From CALMEC01 sp963706315 (lineage in GTDB: Bacteria > Actinomycetota > Thermoleophilia > Miltoncostaeales > Miltoncostaeaceae), in assembly GCA_963706315.1 (NCBI GenBank), contig CAVPMA010000014.1:186001-250000 (forward strand): a stretch of 64,000 nucleotides of DNA. Direction: 5' to 3'. Shown piece after piece: positions 24,645 to 33,787 of this stretch; positions within the stretch are counted from its first letter, which is position 1; the number at the start of each line of letters is the position of its first letter. The notes beneath the pieces are model-generated. The model was not told the DNA's origin. It worked only from the letters and a program-made list of their open reading frames with translations, and searched no databases. The position numbers and the translations under genes are program-made.

Positions 24645-24854
24645 ATGAAGACGGACATCCACCCGAGCTACGTCGTCGCCCAGGTGCGCTGCACCTGCGG
24701 CAACGAGTTCACCACGCGGTCGACGAACCCCGAGATCAAGGTGGAGATCTGCAGCAACTGCCACCCCTTCTACACCGGCCGACAGAAGCTGGTCGACTCC
24801 GGCGGCCGCGTCGAGCGGTTCCAGCGCAAGCTGGCTCGCCGGCAAAAGGCCTGA
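24645..24854 (+). CDS. rpmE: Ribosomal protein L31
   Basis: A 69-residue L31 of the large ribosomal subunit. It begins MKTDIHPSYVVAQVRCTCGN, and the zinc-binding cysteines are in CTC and CSNC, so it is the zinc-containing (C+) form. The typical PFYTGRQKLVDSGGRVERF motif follows. The ATG has a good GAGAGG site. It opens the translation block with DUF1385, prfA, prmC and tsaC, a gene order shared with many actinobacteria. Confidence 0.96.
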   Translation: MKTDIHPSYVVAQVRCTCGNEFTTRSTNPEIKVEICSNCHPFYTGRQKLVDSGGRVERFQRKLARRQKA

Positions 24855-24868
24855 ATACAGTTCGCAGC

Positions 24869-25834
24869 ATGAGGGGGCGTCTGCGCCGGCTGTGGCCGGT
24901 CGCCCGCGCGGCGCTTGCCGCGCCGCTGGGCCAGGTCGGGGGGCAGGCGGTGATCGAGGGCGTGATGATGCGAAGTGCCCGTCACTGGTCGGTGGCGGTT
25001 CGCACGCCCGACGACGACATCGTGGTGGTCGACCACGAGATCTCGCCGCTGGCCGCTCGCCGCAAGTGGCTGCGCCTGCCGGTGGTGCGCGGCGTCGTCG
25101 CCCTCGGCGAGAGCCTCGTGATCGGCATGAAGGCCCTGTCGATCTCCGCGGCCCAGGCGGCGGGCGAGGACGAGGAGACCGGCCAGGATGCCCTGTCGCG
25201 CACGGCCATCGGGCTCACGCTCACCCTCTCGCTGTCGATCGCGGTCGCGCTGTTCTTCCTGCTCCCGCTCTTCCTCACGAAGACCTTCTTCGATTTCGAC
25301 TCCGGCGTCGCGTTCTGGGCGGTCGAGGGCACCATCGAGCTTACGATCTTCCTGCTCTACCTGTGGGCCCTGTCGTTCATGCCCGACCTGCGCCGCGTGT
25401 TCCAGTACCACGCCGCCGAGCACATGGCGATCCACGCCTACGAGGCCGAGGAGCCGATCGAGGCCGAGTCGGCGAGCCGCTTCTCGCAGCTCCACGTGCG
25501 CTGCGGCACCGCGTTCCTGCTCATCGTCATGGTGGTCGCGATCCTCGTGTTCGGCGCGATCGGCAAGCACGCCCTCTGGATCATGGTGATCACCCGGGTG
25601 GTCGCGATCCCGCTCATTGCCGGGCTCTCCTACGAGGCGATTCGCTGGGCCGGGCTCAACGAGCGGAAGGGGTACGTGCGGCGAATCATGACGCCGGGTC
25701 TCTGGCTCCAGCACCTTACGACGCGCCAGCCCGACATCGAGCACCTCGAAGTCTCGTGCGTCGCGCTGAACCGGGTGCTCGACCTGGAGGCCGATCCACC
25801 GGAGTGGGCGGCGGAGGTCGAGGTGATGGCGTGA
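24869..25834 (+). CDS. DUF1385 (YqhQ-like) membrane protein
   Basis: A 321-residue membrane protein of the DUF1385 family, which commonly sits next to prfA and has no established function. The signature GGQAVIEGVMMRSARHWSVAVR is near the N-terminus. Membrane segments occur at about residues 108-130 (IGLTLTLSLSIAVALFFLLPLF), 148-168 and 210-250, and the loop HAAEHMAIHAYEAEEPIEAE carries conserved His and Glu residues that could bind a metal. The GTG start of prfA overlaps its stop by 4 bases, so the two are translationally coupled. Confidence 0.88.
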   Translation: MRGRLRRLWPVARAALAAPLGQVGGQAVIEGVMMRSARHWSVAVRTPDDDIVVVDHEISPLAARRKWLRLPVVRGVVALGESLVIGMKALSISAAQAAGEDEETGQDALSRTAIGLTLTLSLSIAVALFFLLPLFLTKTFFDFDSGVAFWAVEGTIELTIFLLYLWALSFMPDLRRVFQYHAAEHMAIHAYEAEEPIEAESASRFSQLHVRCGTAFLLIVMVVAILVFGAIGKHALWIMVITRVVAIPLIAGLSYEAIRWAGLNERKGYVRRIMTPGLWLQHLTTRQPDIEHLEVSCVALNRVLDLEADPPEWAAEVEVMA

Positions 25835-26910
25835 GCGACGACCCGTACGCGGGGCTCGTCGGGCAGATCGAAGAGACGAAGGCGGAACTCGAGGCCGCCC
25901 TTGCGGATCCCGACCTGAGTGCGGACAGAACCCGCTTCGCCGAGGTCAACCGCCGCTGGCGAGGTCTCGAGGAGGCGTTCTCGCTGGCGGCCCGCTACCG
26001 GTCCGCCGTCGAGACGGCGGTGGAGGCACGTGAGCTGATCGATGCCGGCGACGAAGAGGCCCGGGTGTTCCTGCGCGAGGCCGAGGACGAGATCGACACC
26101 CTTGGTCCGCAGATCCGCGAAGCCATGGTCGAGCCCGACCCGAACGACGATCGCGACGTGATCGTCGAGATCCGCGCGGCGGCGGGAGGCGAGGAGGCCG
26201 CCCTCTTCGCACGCGACCTGCTCGACGTCTACACCCGGTACGCCACCGCCCGGGGCTTCCGCACCGAGCTCATCTCCCAGAGCGAGGGCGATGCCGGCGG
26301 CTTCAAGGACGTGAGCCTCGCGATCAAGGGCCACGGCGCCTACTCGGTCTTCAAGCACGAGGGCGGCGTTCACCGCGTGCAGCGGGTCCCCGCCACCGAG
26401 AGCCAGGGTCGCATCCACACCTCGACGGCGACTGTGGCGGTGATGCCCGAGGTCGACGACGTCGAGGTGCACGTCGACAGGAACGACCTCAAGATCGACG
26501 TGTACCGCTCCACCGGGCCCGGCGGCCAGAGCGTCAACACGACCGACTCGGCGGTGCGCATCACGCATCTGCCCACGGGGATCGTCGTGGCGATCCAGGA
26601 CGAGAAGAGCCAGCTGCAGAACCGGGAGAAGGCGATGCGGGTGCTGCGCGCCCGGCTCTACGAGCGCCAGCTCGAGGAGCAGCTGCAGGAGCTGTCCGCC
26701 AACCGGCGCAAGCAGCTGGGCTCCGGCGACCGCTCCGAGAAGGTCCGCACCTACAACTATCCCCAGAACCGCGTGACCGATCACCGGGTCAACCTCACGA
26801 TCCCGCTGCGGGAGCAGGTGCTCGAGGGTCAGCTCGACCGCATCACCGACGCGCTGCAGGCCGAGGAGCGCCGGCTCCGTCTTGCCGACATGACAGAATC
26901 CGCGACATGA
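25831..26910 (+). CDS. prfA: Peptide chain release factor 1
   Basis: A 359-residue RF1 that releases the peptide at UAA and UAG codons. The codon-reading PxT motif is in RVPATESQGRIHTS, and the peptidyl-transferase GGQ motif is in STGPGGQSVNTTDSAVR. N-terminal helices and the KVRTYNYPQNRVTDHR segment are typical. The GTG at 25831 overlaps the DUF1385 stop by 4 bases, and the end overlaps the next ATG by 4 bases. The prmC methyltransferase that modifies the GGQ glutamine is two genes downstream, as expected. Confidence 0.96.
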   Translation: MSDDPYAGLVGQIEETKAELEAALADPDLSADRTRFAEVNRRWRGLEEAFSLAARYRSAVETAVEARELIDAGDEEARVFLREAEDEIDTLGPQIREAMVEPDPNDDRDVIVEIRAAAGGEEAALFARDLLDVYTRYATARGFRTELISQSEGDAGGFKDVSLAIKGHGAYSVFKHEGGVHRVQRVPATESQGRIHTSTATVAVMPEVDDVEVHVDRNDLKIDVYRSTGPGGQSVNTTDSAVRITHLPTGIVVAIQDEKSQLQNREKAMRVLRARLYERQLEEQLQELSANRRKQLGSGDRSEKVRTYNYPQNRVTDHRVNLTIPLREQVLEGQLDRITDALQAEERRLRLADMTESAT

Positions 26911-27557
26911 ACCCCGACCTGCTGCGAGCCGAGTTCCTGGGCGTGACCGTGCGGTTCGACGACGTCGAGCTCCCGCGCGACGACCTGGCCTCGTTCTTCT
27001 CGCTGGTCAGCTCGAGCTACGACCTGCCCCGGTTCGAGTACCACCCCGAGGGGGGCGCGACGTTCTCGAGCCCGGAGGGCTCGGAGTTCGTGATCAAGCC
27101 GGGTCACGCCGCCTGCGGCGGTGTCACCCATCTCGGATTCCACGAGGGGCTGGAGCGGGTCGAGGGGCTCATCGGCGAGGCGGTCGAGCGCTACGGCATC
27201 GGGCCGATGTGGCTCGACGACGTGACCCTGGTCGCAACCTGGGACCTGGAGGACGAGGATGCCGGCAAGCGCCTGCTGATCGACGACGTGCTGCGCTTCG
27301 ACGAGGAGCGAATGGCGCTGTTCGACGGCGAGGATCTCTCGCTGGGCCTGCGGGTCTGGCGGTCCCTCGGCGAGGGCACCGTCGACTGCTCGATCGAGCC
27401 GATGCACGCCGACCATTCGCGCATCTACCTCCGCCTGGTCTACTCGCAGCGCGACCAGACGATCGACCTTCCGTCGCTCCTCGCCGCGGTGGAGGAGGTC
27501 AACGCATTCCTCCACGGTCCGGTCAAGTCGTTCGTGCTGGCGGTCGCGCGGCGCTGA
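26907..27557 (+). CDS. Conserved hypothetical protein between prfA and prmC
   Basis: A 216-residue soluble protein I cannot assign. It starts with VTVRFDDVELPRDDLASFFSLVSSSYDLPRFEY in outline: strands alternating with short helices. Later regions such as LRVWRSLGEGTVDCSIEPMHADHSRIYLRL look like a beta-sheet barrel, and the C-terminus is a helix (LAAVEEVNAFLHGPVKSFVLAV). The internal layout suggests two related halves. It is locked into the operon by 4-base overlaps on both sides (ATGA with prfA, CTGA with prmC), an unusual insertion in a block where prfA and prmC are normally adjacent. A role in translation termination is possible but unproven. Confidence 0.8.
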   Translation: MNPDLLRAEFLGVTVRFDDVELPRDDLASFFSLVSSSYDLPRFEYHPEGGATFSSPEGSEFVIKPGHAACGGVTHLGFHEGLERVEGLIGEAVERYGIGPMWLDDVTLVATWDLEDEDAGKRLLIDDVLRFDEERMALFDGEDLSLGLRVWRSLGEGTVDCSIEPMHADHSRIYLRLVYSQRDQTIDLPSLLAAVEEVNAFLHGPVKSFVLAVARR

Positions 27558-28378
27558 CGCTCGGGGAGGTCCTGCGCCGCGCCGCGGGCTACCTCGCCGA
27601 CCGTGGCTGCGACACCCCCCGCCTCGACGCGGAGCTCCTACTCGCGCACGTGCTCGGTGTGGATCGGTTGACGCTCTACACGGAGCATGATCGCCCCTTG
27701 ACCTCGGCCGAGACCGATGCCTACCGTGCCGCGATCGCCCGTCGCGGGGCCCGCGAGCCTGTCGCCTACATCACCGGCCACAGGGGATTCCGCCGCCTCG
27801 AACTCGCGGTCGATCCATCGGTCTTGGTCCCCCGGCCCGAGACGGAGTTGCTGGTGGAGCAGGTCCTCGAGGTCGCGGCCGACGGTGCCGCGGTGCTTGA
27901 CTGGGGCACCGGCAGCGGCGCAGTCGCCCTCGCGCTGACGGACGAGCGGCCAGACCTGCGCGTGACCGGCGCGGACCGCAGCGAAGCCGCGCTCGAGGTG
28001 GCGCGGCGAAACGACGAGGCGAGCGCGGTGGAGTGGATCCGCTCCGACGGCTTCACTGCGCTCGCCGGCCGGCGGTTCGACGTCGTCGCCGCGAATCCGC
28101 CGTACCTGTCGGACGAGGACCTCGCCGCGGCGGCGCCCGAGCTCGCGTTCGAGCCCGCCGGCGCACTGGCGTCAGGGCCGACCGGTCTCGAAGCGATCTC
28201 GGCGCTTGCCCGGGAGTCGCCCGAGCGACTGGCGCCAGGCGGTTGGCTCGTGATCGAGGTCGGCGCCGGGCAGGCGGATGCGGTGTCGCGGCTCCTCATC
28301 GAGAGCGGCTTCGTGGACGTGGACGTGCGCCGTGACCTGGCGGGCATCCCCAGGGTCGTCGCCGGACGGCTCGGGTGA
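27554..28378 (+). CDS. prmC: Release-factor glutamine methyltransferase
   Basis: A 274-residue SAM-dependent methyltransferase that methylates the GGQ glutamine of release factors. The substrate-binding N-terminal domain has DTPRLDAELLLAHVLG, then YITGHRGFRRLEL and VLVPRPETELLVE; the SAM site is LDWGTGSGAVALAL and the catalytic NPPY is in VVAANPPYLSDEDLA. No ATG, GTG or TTG occurs in frame before the conserved N-terminus; the best start is a CTG at 27554 whose CTGA overlaps the upstream stop. The next canonical start (GTG about 27659) would remove conserved residues. The stop overlaps tsaC by 4 bases. Confidence 0.9.
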   Translation: MTLGEVLRRAAGYLADRGCDTPRLDAELLLAHVLGVDRLTLYTEHDRPLTSAETDAYRAAIARRGAREPVAYITGHRGFRRLELAVDPSVLVPRPETELLVEQVLEVAADGAAVLDWGTGSGAVALALTDERPDLRVTGADRSEAALEVARRNDEASAVEWIRSDGFTALAGRRFDVVAANPPYLSDEDLAAAAPELAFEPAGALASGPTGLEAISALARESPERLAPGGWLVIEVGAGQADAVSRLLIESGFVDVDVRRDLAGIPRVVAGRLG

Positions 28379-28995
28379 GCATCGGGCTCGTGCGCAGGAC
28401 CCTGTCGGAGGGCGGGGTCGCGATCGTGCCGACCGACACCGTCTACGGGCTCGCGGCCGCCCTCGACTCGCCGGCCGGGGTCGCCGCGCTCTATGCACTC
28501 AAGGGCCGGCCCCGCAGCCAGCCCTGTCAAGTGCTGGTCTACACGGCCGGGCTGCTGGACGAGGCCGTCGAGCCGCTCGACGCGGTCACGACGGCGGCGG
28601 TACGGGCCGTGCTGCCCGGACGCGTCACATGCATCGTCCCGGACCCCACCGGGCGCTACCGGTCGGCGGGGGGCGCGCGGGTCGGCTCGGTAGGGATCCG
28701 GGCTCCGTCGATGAATCCGCCGGTGGAGCTCGGCGTGCCGCTGATCGCGACGAGTGCCAACGAGCCCGGCGAGCCCGATCCTGTCTCGGTTGAGGATGTT
28801 CCCGAACACATCCGGGCCACGGTCGGCGCCACCCTCGACGCCGGGCCACTCCCGGGACGGGCGTCGACGGTGGTGGATCTCACTTCCGTCGGTGCGGGGG
28901 GCGCGGCGCGGGTGCTCCGCGAGGGGGAGGACGTCCAGGACGTTCTCCACCGCCTGGAGGCGATCGGCGTGCCGGTGGCGCCTGGCTCGGTCTAA
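28375..28995 (+). CDS. tsaC: Threonylcarbamoyl-AMP synthase (Sua5/YwlC/YrdC)
   Basis: A 206-residue enzyme that makes threonylcarbamoyl-adenylate for the t6A modification of tRNAs reading ANN codons. The YrdC core shows GGVAIVPTDTVYGLAAALD, the ALKGRPRSQPCQVLV lysine/arginine region and SxN in LIATSANEPGEPDP. The C-terminal regulatory domain of long Sua5 proteins is absent, as in the short form. The GTG start overlaps prmC by 4 bases. This is the last gene of the conserved rpmE-prfA-prmC-tsaC run before it is interrupted. Confidence 0.92.
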   Translation: MSIGLVRRTLSEGGVAIVPTDTVYGLAAALDSPAGVAALYALKGRPRSQPCQVLVYTAGLLDEAVEPLDAVTTAAVRAVLPGRVTCIVPDPTGRYRSAGGARVGSVGIRAPSMNPPVELGVPLIATSANEPGEPDPVSVEDVPEHIRATVGATLDAGPLPGRASTVVDLTSVGAGGAARVLREGEDVQDVLHRLEAIGVPVAPGSV

Positions 28996-29018
28996 CGCAC
29001 GAGGGTCTCGGTTCTCCG

Positions 29019-30121
29019 TCAGGCGACGTCGTGGCCGGCGGCGCGTGCCGCGGCCTCCGTCAGCCCCACCGATGAAAGCTCCGGGTCGGTGAAGATCGCG
29101 GTGGGGCCGACGTCGGTGTCGACCACGTGCGGATCGAGCGAAAGGGCGTTCTCGACGACCGAGACGCCCATGCGGCGCGCGACGGGGTGAACGCTCCGTA
29201 GGGGAGGCCGACGACGTCGCCGGCCGCGTAGACGCCCGGCTCGGCGGTCTCGAGGTTGGCGTCTACCTCGACGCCACCGTTGCCCGCGCGGACGTTTGTC
29301 CGTTCGAGCGCGAGGGCGTCGACGGCCGGTTCCCGGCCGGTGGCCACCAGGATCGCGTCGGCGTCGAGCGTGCGTGCGCGGCCGCCGTGGCTGATCGCGA
29401 GCGACGGCCCGGTGCGGGCCTCGACCAGTTCTGCTCCGGTCAGGATCTCGAGCCCCTCGTCTACCAGGTAGTCGTGGAGCATGGCGGCGAGCTCGGGCTC
29501 GGCGTTCGGCAGGAGGCGCGGCAGCACCTCGACGATGGTGACCGACGAGCCGAGACGAGCCATCGCCTGACCGAGCTCGAGGGCGATTGGCCCGCCTCCG
29601 ATGACCACGAGCCGTGCGGGAAGGTCGGTCGCGCGCAGGAGGTGATCGCTCGTCCAGTACGGCACCGCGTCGAGCCCGGGAATCGGCGGGACGGTCGGTT
29701 TCGCGCCGGTCGCGATCACGATTCGGGGGGCGGAGAGCGCGTGCGAGTCGACCGTCACCGCGGTCGGACCGGCGAATGTCGCCTCGCCGTCCAGGATCTC
29801 CACGCCGTCGAGCGATTCGACGTACGCGCGGGCGCCGTTCGATCCGCGGTTCACGATGTCACGCACACGCGCCATCACGGCGGCGAAGTCGACGTCGACG
29901 CCGCCCACCCGCACGCCGAATGCCGGGGCTCGGCGGGCGTCGTGGGCGATCTCCGCGCTTCGGATGAGCGCCTTCGACGGGATGCAGCCCCGGGTGGGGC
30001 AGGTCCCGCCGAACATGCCGCGCTCGACCAACGCGATCCGGCGGGCGTCGCCGGCCGCGCGACCGACGGCGTTGATCCCCGCCATGCCCGAACCGATCAC
30101 GATCAGGTCATGCGTGTGCAC
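29019..30121 (-). pseudogene. Decayed dihydrolipoamide-dehydrogenase-like oxidoreductase
   Basis: The minus strand from 30121 encodes a flavoprotein disulfide reductase: FAD site VIGSGMAGINAVG, redox-active disulfide GGTCPTRGCIPSK, NAD site VVIGGGPIALELGQAMARLG and VYAAGDVVGLPYGAF. At the C run read from 29184-29187 the frame shifts; removing the shift (one base missing) restores VARRMGVSVVENALSLDP and FTDPELSSVGLTEAAARAAGHDV before a stop at 29019. Even so, the ~95-residue dimerisation domain is absent, because the reading ends where that domain should begin. The read frame alone would end at 29060. Two lesions point to a pseudogene, though an assembly indel could explain the first. Confidence 0.8.
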
Positions 30122-30237
30122 CGGCCGCCTCCTCGTTCGCCTCGCACCCCGTGGTCGGCGTCAGCATGCGTGCCGCGAGGGGGCCCGGCAAGGCGGTACG
30201 TATCACGGCTGGCGACCCGCGGCTCCATTCCGGTGAG

Positions 30238-31746
30238 ATGGCAGCGTGCGAACAGCGATCGCAGGATCCGAGGGCGACCGCCCGGAGGCCGGGGTCGAAC
30301 CTGTCCACCGCCATCATCGCGGCCCTCCACGCCGCCGGCCCCCGCGAGCGTCCTGTGGCGATCGACGACGCCGGATGGTGGACGGTGGATCAGCTCGACG
30401 AGGCGGTCTCCCGGGCCGCGGGATCGCTTCGGGCGTGCGGGGTCGCTCGCGGCGATCGCGTCGTCGTCGCGCTGACCTCCGGCCGGGCCTGGCTGCAGGC
30501 ATTCCTCGGTGCCGTCCGTCTCGGCGCCATCGCCGTGCCCATCGATCCGAACCACGGCGGAAACGGCCTCGCCGCGTTTCTCGACGACCTGGATCCGGCA
30601 CTTGTCGTGGGGCAGGACGATGTCGGATGGCCGGCCGCTCGCATCGGGCCCGCGGACCTCGACCGCGGTGCCCCGATCCCGGCCGCCGCGGTCGCGCCCG
30701 GCGACTGCGCGTTTGTCATCGCGACATCGGGGAGCACGGGCCGCCCCAAGGGCGTGATGCACGCACATGCCCCGTCGGCGGCGCCGGGCTACCTGCGAAG
30801 AGCGCTCGGCGTCGGAGGCGGCGACCGGGTGCTGTCCGCGTCCGCGGGGTTCAGCGCCCTGGGGCTCTTCATCGGGATCCTGCGGCCGCTCGCCTCCGGG
30901 GCATGCGTCGTCATGTCCGCGCGGCGGCCGACGGTGCGCGCGATCGTCGCGACACTCTGCGAGGCGGACGTGACCGTCCTGTCCGCGGTGCCCACGTTCT
31001 GGGCGCAGCTGGCGGCGTTCCTGGAGCGCCATCCCGTTCACGCCGACGTCGTCGCGAGGCTCAGCCGCGCCATCTCGTCGGGCGAGCCGCTGCCGCCCTC
31101 GGTGGCCCGGAGACTGACGAAGGTCACCGGCACCGAACTCGCCGACGGCTACGGATCGGCGGAATGCGGCGACATCGTGATCGGCTACCGGAGGGGCGAG
31201 ACACCCGACGGGTTGGGCCGTCCCTGCCCGGGAGTCGAGGTGAGGCTCGAGCGTCTGACGGGCCGCGGCGGCGCAGACCCCCGCTCGGGGCGCCTGCTCG
31301 TTCGCTGCGGGACGGCGACGCTCGGGTACTGGGGCCGTCCGGACGAATCGCGCGATCTCCTGGGCGGCGGCTGGTTGCGGACGGGTGACATCGTGAGCCG
31401 TTGCGGCGCCGGGGGCCTCCACCACGCGGGACGGGTCGACGGCGTGGTCAAGGTCGACGGCCATTGGCTGCACCCGGGAGATGCCGAGGCGTGCCTCTAC
31501 GAGCACCCGTCCGTGGTCGAGGCCGCGGTCGTGGCCGTCCGGTCCCGGCGTGATGTCGCATCCGCGGCGGTCTTCGTCGCGGTGGGGGAGTTGCCGCACG
31601 ACGGGCTCGTGGCCGATCTGCGCCGCATGCTCGCCGAACGGGTGGGAACCGGCGCCGCCCGAGCCAGGGTCACCGTCGTCGACCAGTTGCCGAGGCTGGC
31701 GTCAGGGAAGCTCGATCGCCGGGCGCTGGTGGAGTCGTTCGCCTGA
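30238..31746 (+). CDS. AMP-dependent acyl/aryl-CoA ligase (ANL superfamily)
   Basis: A 502-residue adenylate-forming enzyme, closest in pattern to benzoate- or aryl-CoA ligases. The P-loop is IATSGSTGRPKGVMHAH, the adenine-binding motif DGYGSAECGD, the hinge and C-terminal part GRVDGVVKVDGHWLHPGDAE, and the catalytic Lys sits in LPRLASGKLDRRAL. It would activate a carboxylic acid as acyl-AMP and then form the CoA thioester. The ATG at 30238 is chosen; an ATG at 30166 and GTG at 30151 would add a low-complexity tail. It is divergent from the decayed oxidoreductase gene. The substrate is unknown. Confidence 0.85.
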   Translation: MAACEQRSQDPRATARRPGSNLSTAIIAALHAAGPRERPVAIDDAGWWTVDQLDEAVSRAAGSLRACGVARGDRVVVALTSGRAWLQAFLGAVRLGAIAVPIDPNHGGNGLAAFLDDLDPALVVGQDDVGWPAARIGPADLDRGAPIPAAAVAPGDCAFVIATSGSTGRPKGVMHAHAPSAAPGYLRRALGVGGGDRVLSASAGFSALGLFIGILRPLASGACVVMSARRPTVRAIVATLCEADVTVLSAVPTFWAQLAAFLERHPVHADVVARLSRAISSGEPLPPSVARRLTKVTGTELADGYGSAECGDIVIGYRRGETPDGLGRPCPGVEVRLERLTGRGGADPRSGRLLVRCGTATLGYWGRPDESRDLLGGGWLRTGDIVSRCGAGGLHHAGRVDGVVKVDGHWLHPGDAEACLYEHPSVVEAAVVAVRSRRDVASAAVFVAVGELPHDGLVADLRRMLAERVGTGAARARVTVVDQLPRLASGKLDRRALVESFA

Positions 31747-31783
31747 TCGCCGGGTGATCGGTCGGGGGGTCCAGGGGGTCGGG

Positions 31784-31789
31784 TAGACT
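31784..31789 (+). promoter_or_regulatory. -10 box of glyA
   Basis: TAGACT in the context GGGTAGACTC is a -10-like box 38 bases before the glyA GTG. The context resembles GGGTATACTC in front of the ATP synthase operon. AAGGGAG at 31813-31819 is the ribosome binding site. Confidence 0.45.
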
Positions 31790-31827
31790 CAATCGATCCG
31801 TCCCTCCGCCCAAGGGAGATCGCCCGC

Positions 31828-33126
31828 GTGAGCTTTTTCGACGAGGACAGCTACCTGTCGCGCGACATCGCCGAGGCCGACCCGGCGATCGCACGACTGC
31901 TGCGCGCCGAGCTCGAGCGCCAATCCGAGACGCTCGAGATGATCGCGAGCGAGAACTTCACGAGCCACGCCTGCCTCCAGGCGGCCGGCTCGGTCCTGAC
32001 GAACAAGTACGCGGAAGGACTCCCTGGCAAGCGCTATTACGGTGGCTGCGAGGTCGTCGACGAGGTCGAGGAGCTCGCGATCGAACGGGCCAAGGAGCTG
32101 TTCCCGGGCGCGGTGCACGTCAACGTGCAGCCCCACTCCGGCGCCTCCGCCAACCAGGCCGCCTACGCCGCGCTCATGACCCCCGGCGACACGGCGCTCG
32201 GCCTCACCCTCGCCCACGGGGGGCACCTGACCCACGGTCACAAGGTCAACTTCTCCGGCCGCATCTACGACTTCCACCAGTACGGCGTCCGCCAGGAGGA
32301 CTGCCGGATCGACATGGAACAGGTGCGCCGGATGGCGCACGAGCTCCAGCCTAAGGTGATCGTGGTCGGCGCGAGCGCCTACCCGCGGCACTTCGACTTC
32401 CCGGTGTTCCGCGAGATCGCCGACGAGGTCGGCGCCAAGATGGTGGTCGACATGGCGCACTTCGCCGGCCTGGTCGCCGCCGGCCTGCACCCGTCGCCCG
32501 TCGGGATCGCCGACATCGTGACCACCACCACCCACAAGACGCTGCGCGGGCCGCGCGCCGGCATCGTCATCTCGATGAGCGAGGAGATCGGGCAGGCCGT
32601 CGACAAGGCGGTGTTCCCGAACCTGCAGGGCGGTCCGCTCATGCACATCATCGCCGCGAAGGCGGTCGCGTTCCGCCAGGCGCTCACCGACGAGTTCCGG
32701 GAGAACATGCAGCACGTCGTCCACAACGCGGCTGTCCTGGCCGAGGTGCTCACCGCGGGTGGCATCGACCTGGTCACCGGCGGCACCGACAACCATCTCA
32801 TGCTCGTCGACCTCTCGGCGACGCCGCTCACCGGGCAGGACGCCGAGGACCGGCTTGAGCGGGCGGGCATCACCGTCAACAAGAACGCCGTCCCGTTCGA
32901 CCAGCGCCCGCCGATGGTCACGTCGGGCATCCGCATCGGCACGCCGGCGCTCACGACGCGCGGCTTCCGCGAGCCGGAGATGCGCGAGGTCGGCGCCATC
33001 ATCGTCGCCGCGCTCACCCCCGACCGCACCGACGCGGACCTGGACGGGCTGAGGGTCCGGAGCCGGGCCCTCGGCGAGCGGTTCCCGCTCTACCCCGAGC
33101 TCCGCGACGGCGCCGCGATCGCGTGA
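31828..33126 (+). CDS. glyA: Serine hydroxymethyltransferase
   Basis: A 432-residue PLP enzyme that converts serine and tetrahydrofolate to glycine and methylene-tetrahydrofolate. Diagnostic parts are ETLEMIASENFTS, NKYAEGLPGKRYYGGCE, PHSGASANQAAYAAL, and the PLP Lys in TTTTHKTLRGPRAG. C-terminal residues AGITVNKNAVPFDQRPP and SGIRIGTPALTTRGF are normal. The GTG at 31828 has a good AAGGGAG site. It is followed closely by upp. Confidence 0.97.
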   Translation: MSFFDEDSYLSRDIAEADPAIARLLRAELERQSETLEMIASENFTSHACLQAAGSVLTNKYAEGLPGKRYYGGCEVVDEVEELAIERAKELFPGAVHVNVQPHSGASANQAAYAALMTPGDTALGLTLAHGGHLTHGHKVNFSGRIYDFHQYGVRQEDCRIDMEQVRRMAHELQPKVIVVGASAYPRHFDFPVFREIADEVGAKMVVDMAHFAGLVAAGLHPSPVGIADIVTTTTHKTLRGPRAGIVISMSEEIGQAVDKAVFPNLQGGPLMHIIAAKAVAFRQALTDEFRENMQHVVHNAAVLAEVLTAGGIDLVTGGTDNHLMLVDLSATPLTGQDAEDRLERAGITVNKNAVPFDQRPPMVTSGIRIGTPALTTRGFREPEMREVGAIIVAALTPDRTDADLDGLRVRSRALGERFPLYPELRDGAAIA

Positions 33127-33196
33127 GACCCGCGGAGCGTCCCTTCTGACGGAGTCACGGCTCAGCACGCTCGGCGGAGCGCTGCCGGGTGAGCAC

Positions 33197-33787
33197 ATGG
33201 CCCGCCTGCGTGACGAGGCCACGCCTCCCGCCGGGTTCCGCCGCGCCGCGGCCGCGCTCTCGACCCTCGTGCTCGCCGACGCGTTGCGCGACCTCGAGCC
33301 GGTGGAGGGGACGGTGCGCACACCGCTTGCCGACGCGCTCACCGTGCGACCGGCGCGGCGCGTGACCCTGGTGCCGGTCCTGCGGGCGGGGCTCGCCCTC
33401 ATGGAGCCCGCGCTGCGGCTCCTTCCCGAGACCACCCGCGTCGGGTTCCTCGGCATGGCACGCGACGACGAGACACTGGAGCCGCGGTTCTACCTGGAGC
33501 GCCTGCCGGGAGACCTCGGCGACGACGAGGTCGTGGTGCTCGACGTCATGCTCGCGACGGGCGGCTCGGCCGTGGCCGCGCTTGACGCCGTCGCCGCGGC
33601 CGGCGGCCGGCATGTACGGCTCGCCTGCCTCGTCGCCGCGCCCGAGGGCGTGCGACGGGTCCACGACGCCCACCCCGAGGTCGCGATCACGGTGGGAGCC
33701 CTCGACGAGCGGCTCAACGACCGCGGCTTCATCGTGCCGGGCCTGGGCGATGCCGGGGATCGCCTCTACGGGGAGCAAACCGGGTGA
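33197..33787 (+). CDS. upp: Uracil phosphoribosyltransferase
   Basis: A 196-residue (from the ATG) salvage enzyme making UMP from uracil and PRPP. The PRPP-binding loop is VVVLDVMLATGGSA and the uracil-binding C-terminal motif is GFIVPGLGDAGDRLYGE, both diagnostic. From the ATG at 33197 the protein begins ARLRDEATPP, about 15 residues inside the usual N-terminus. In-frame codons upstream (LSTLGGALPGEH) align with the missing part and begin at a CTG at 33146 with GGAG eight bases before it; a 213-residue product from that CTG is likely. The stop overlaps the SDR gene by 4 bases. Confidence 0.92.
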   Translation: MARLRDEATPPAGFRRAAAALSTLVLADALRDLEPVEGTVRTPLADALTVRPARRVTLVPVLRAGLALMEPALRLLPETTRVGFLGMARDDETLEPRFYLERLPGDLGDDEVVVLDVMLATGGSAVAALDAVAAAGGRHVRLACLVAAPEGVRRVHDAHPEVAITVGALDERLNDRGFIVPGLGDAGDRLYGEQTG

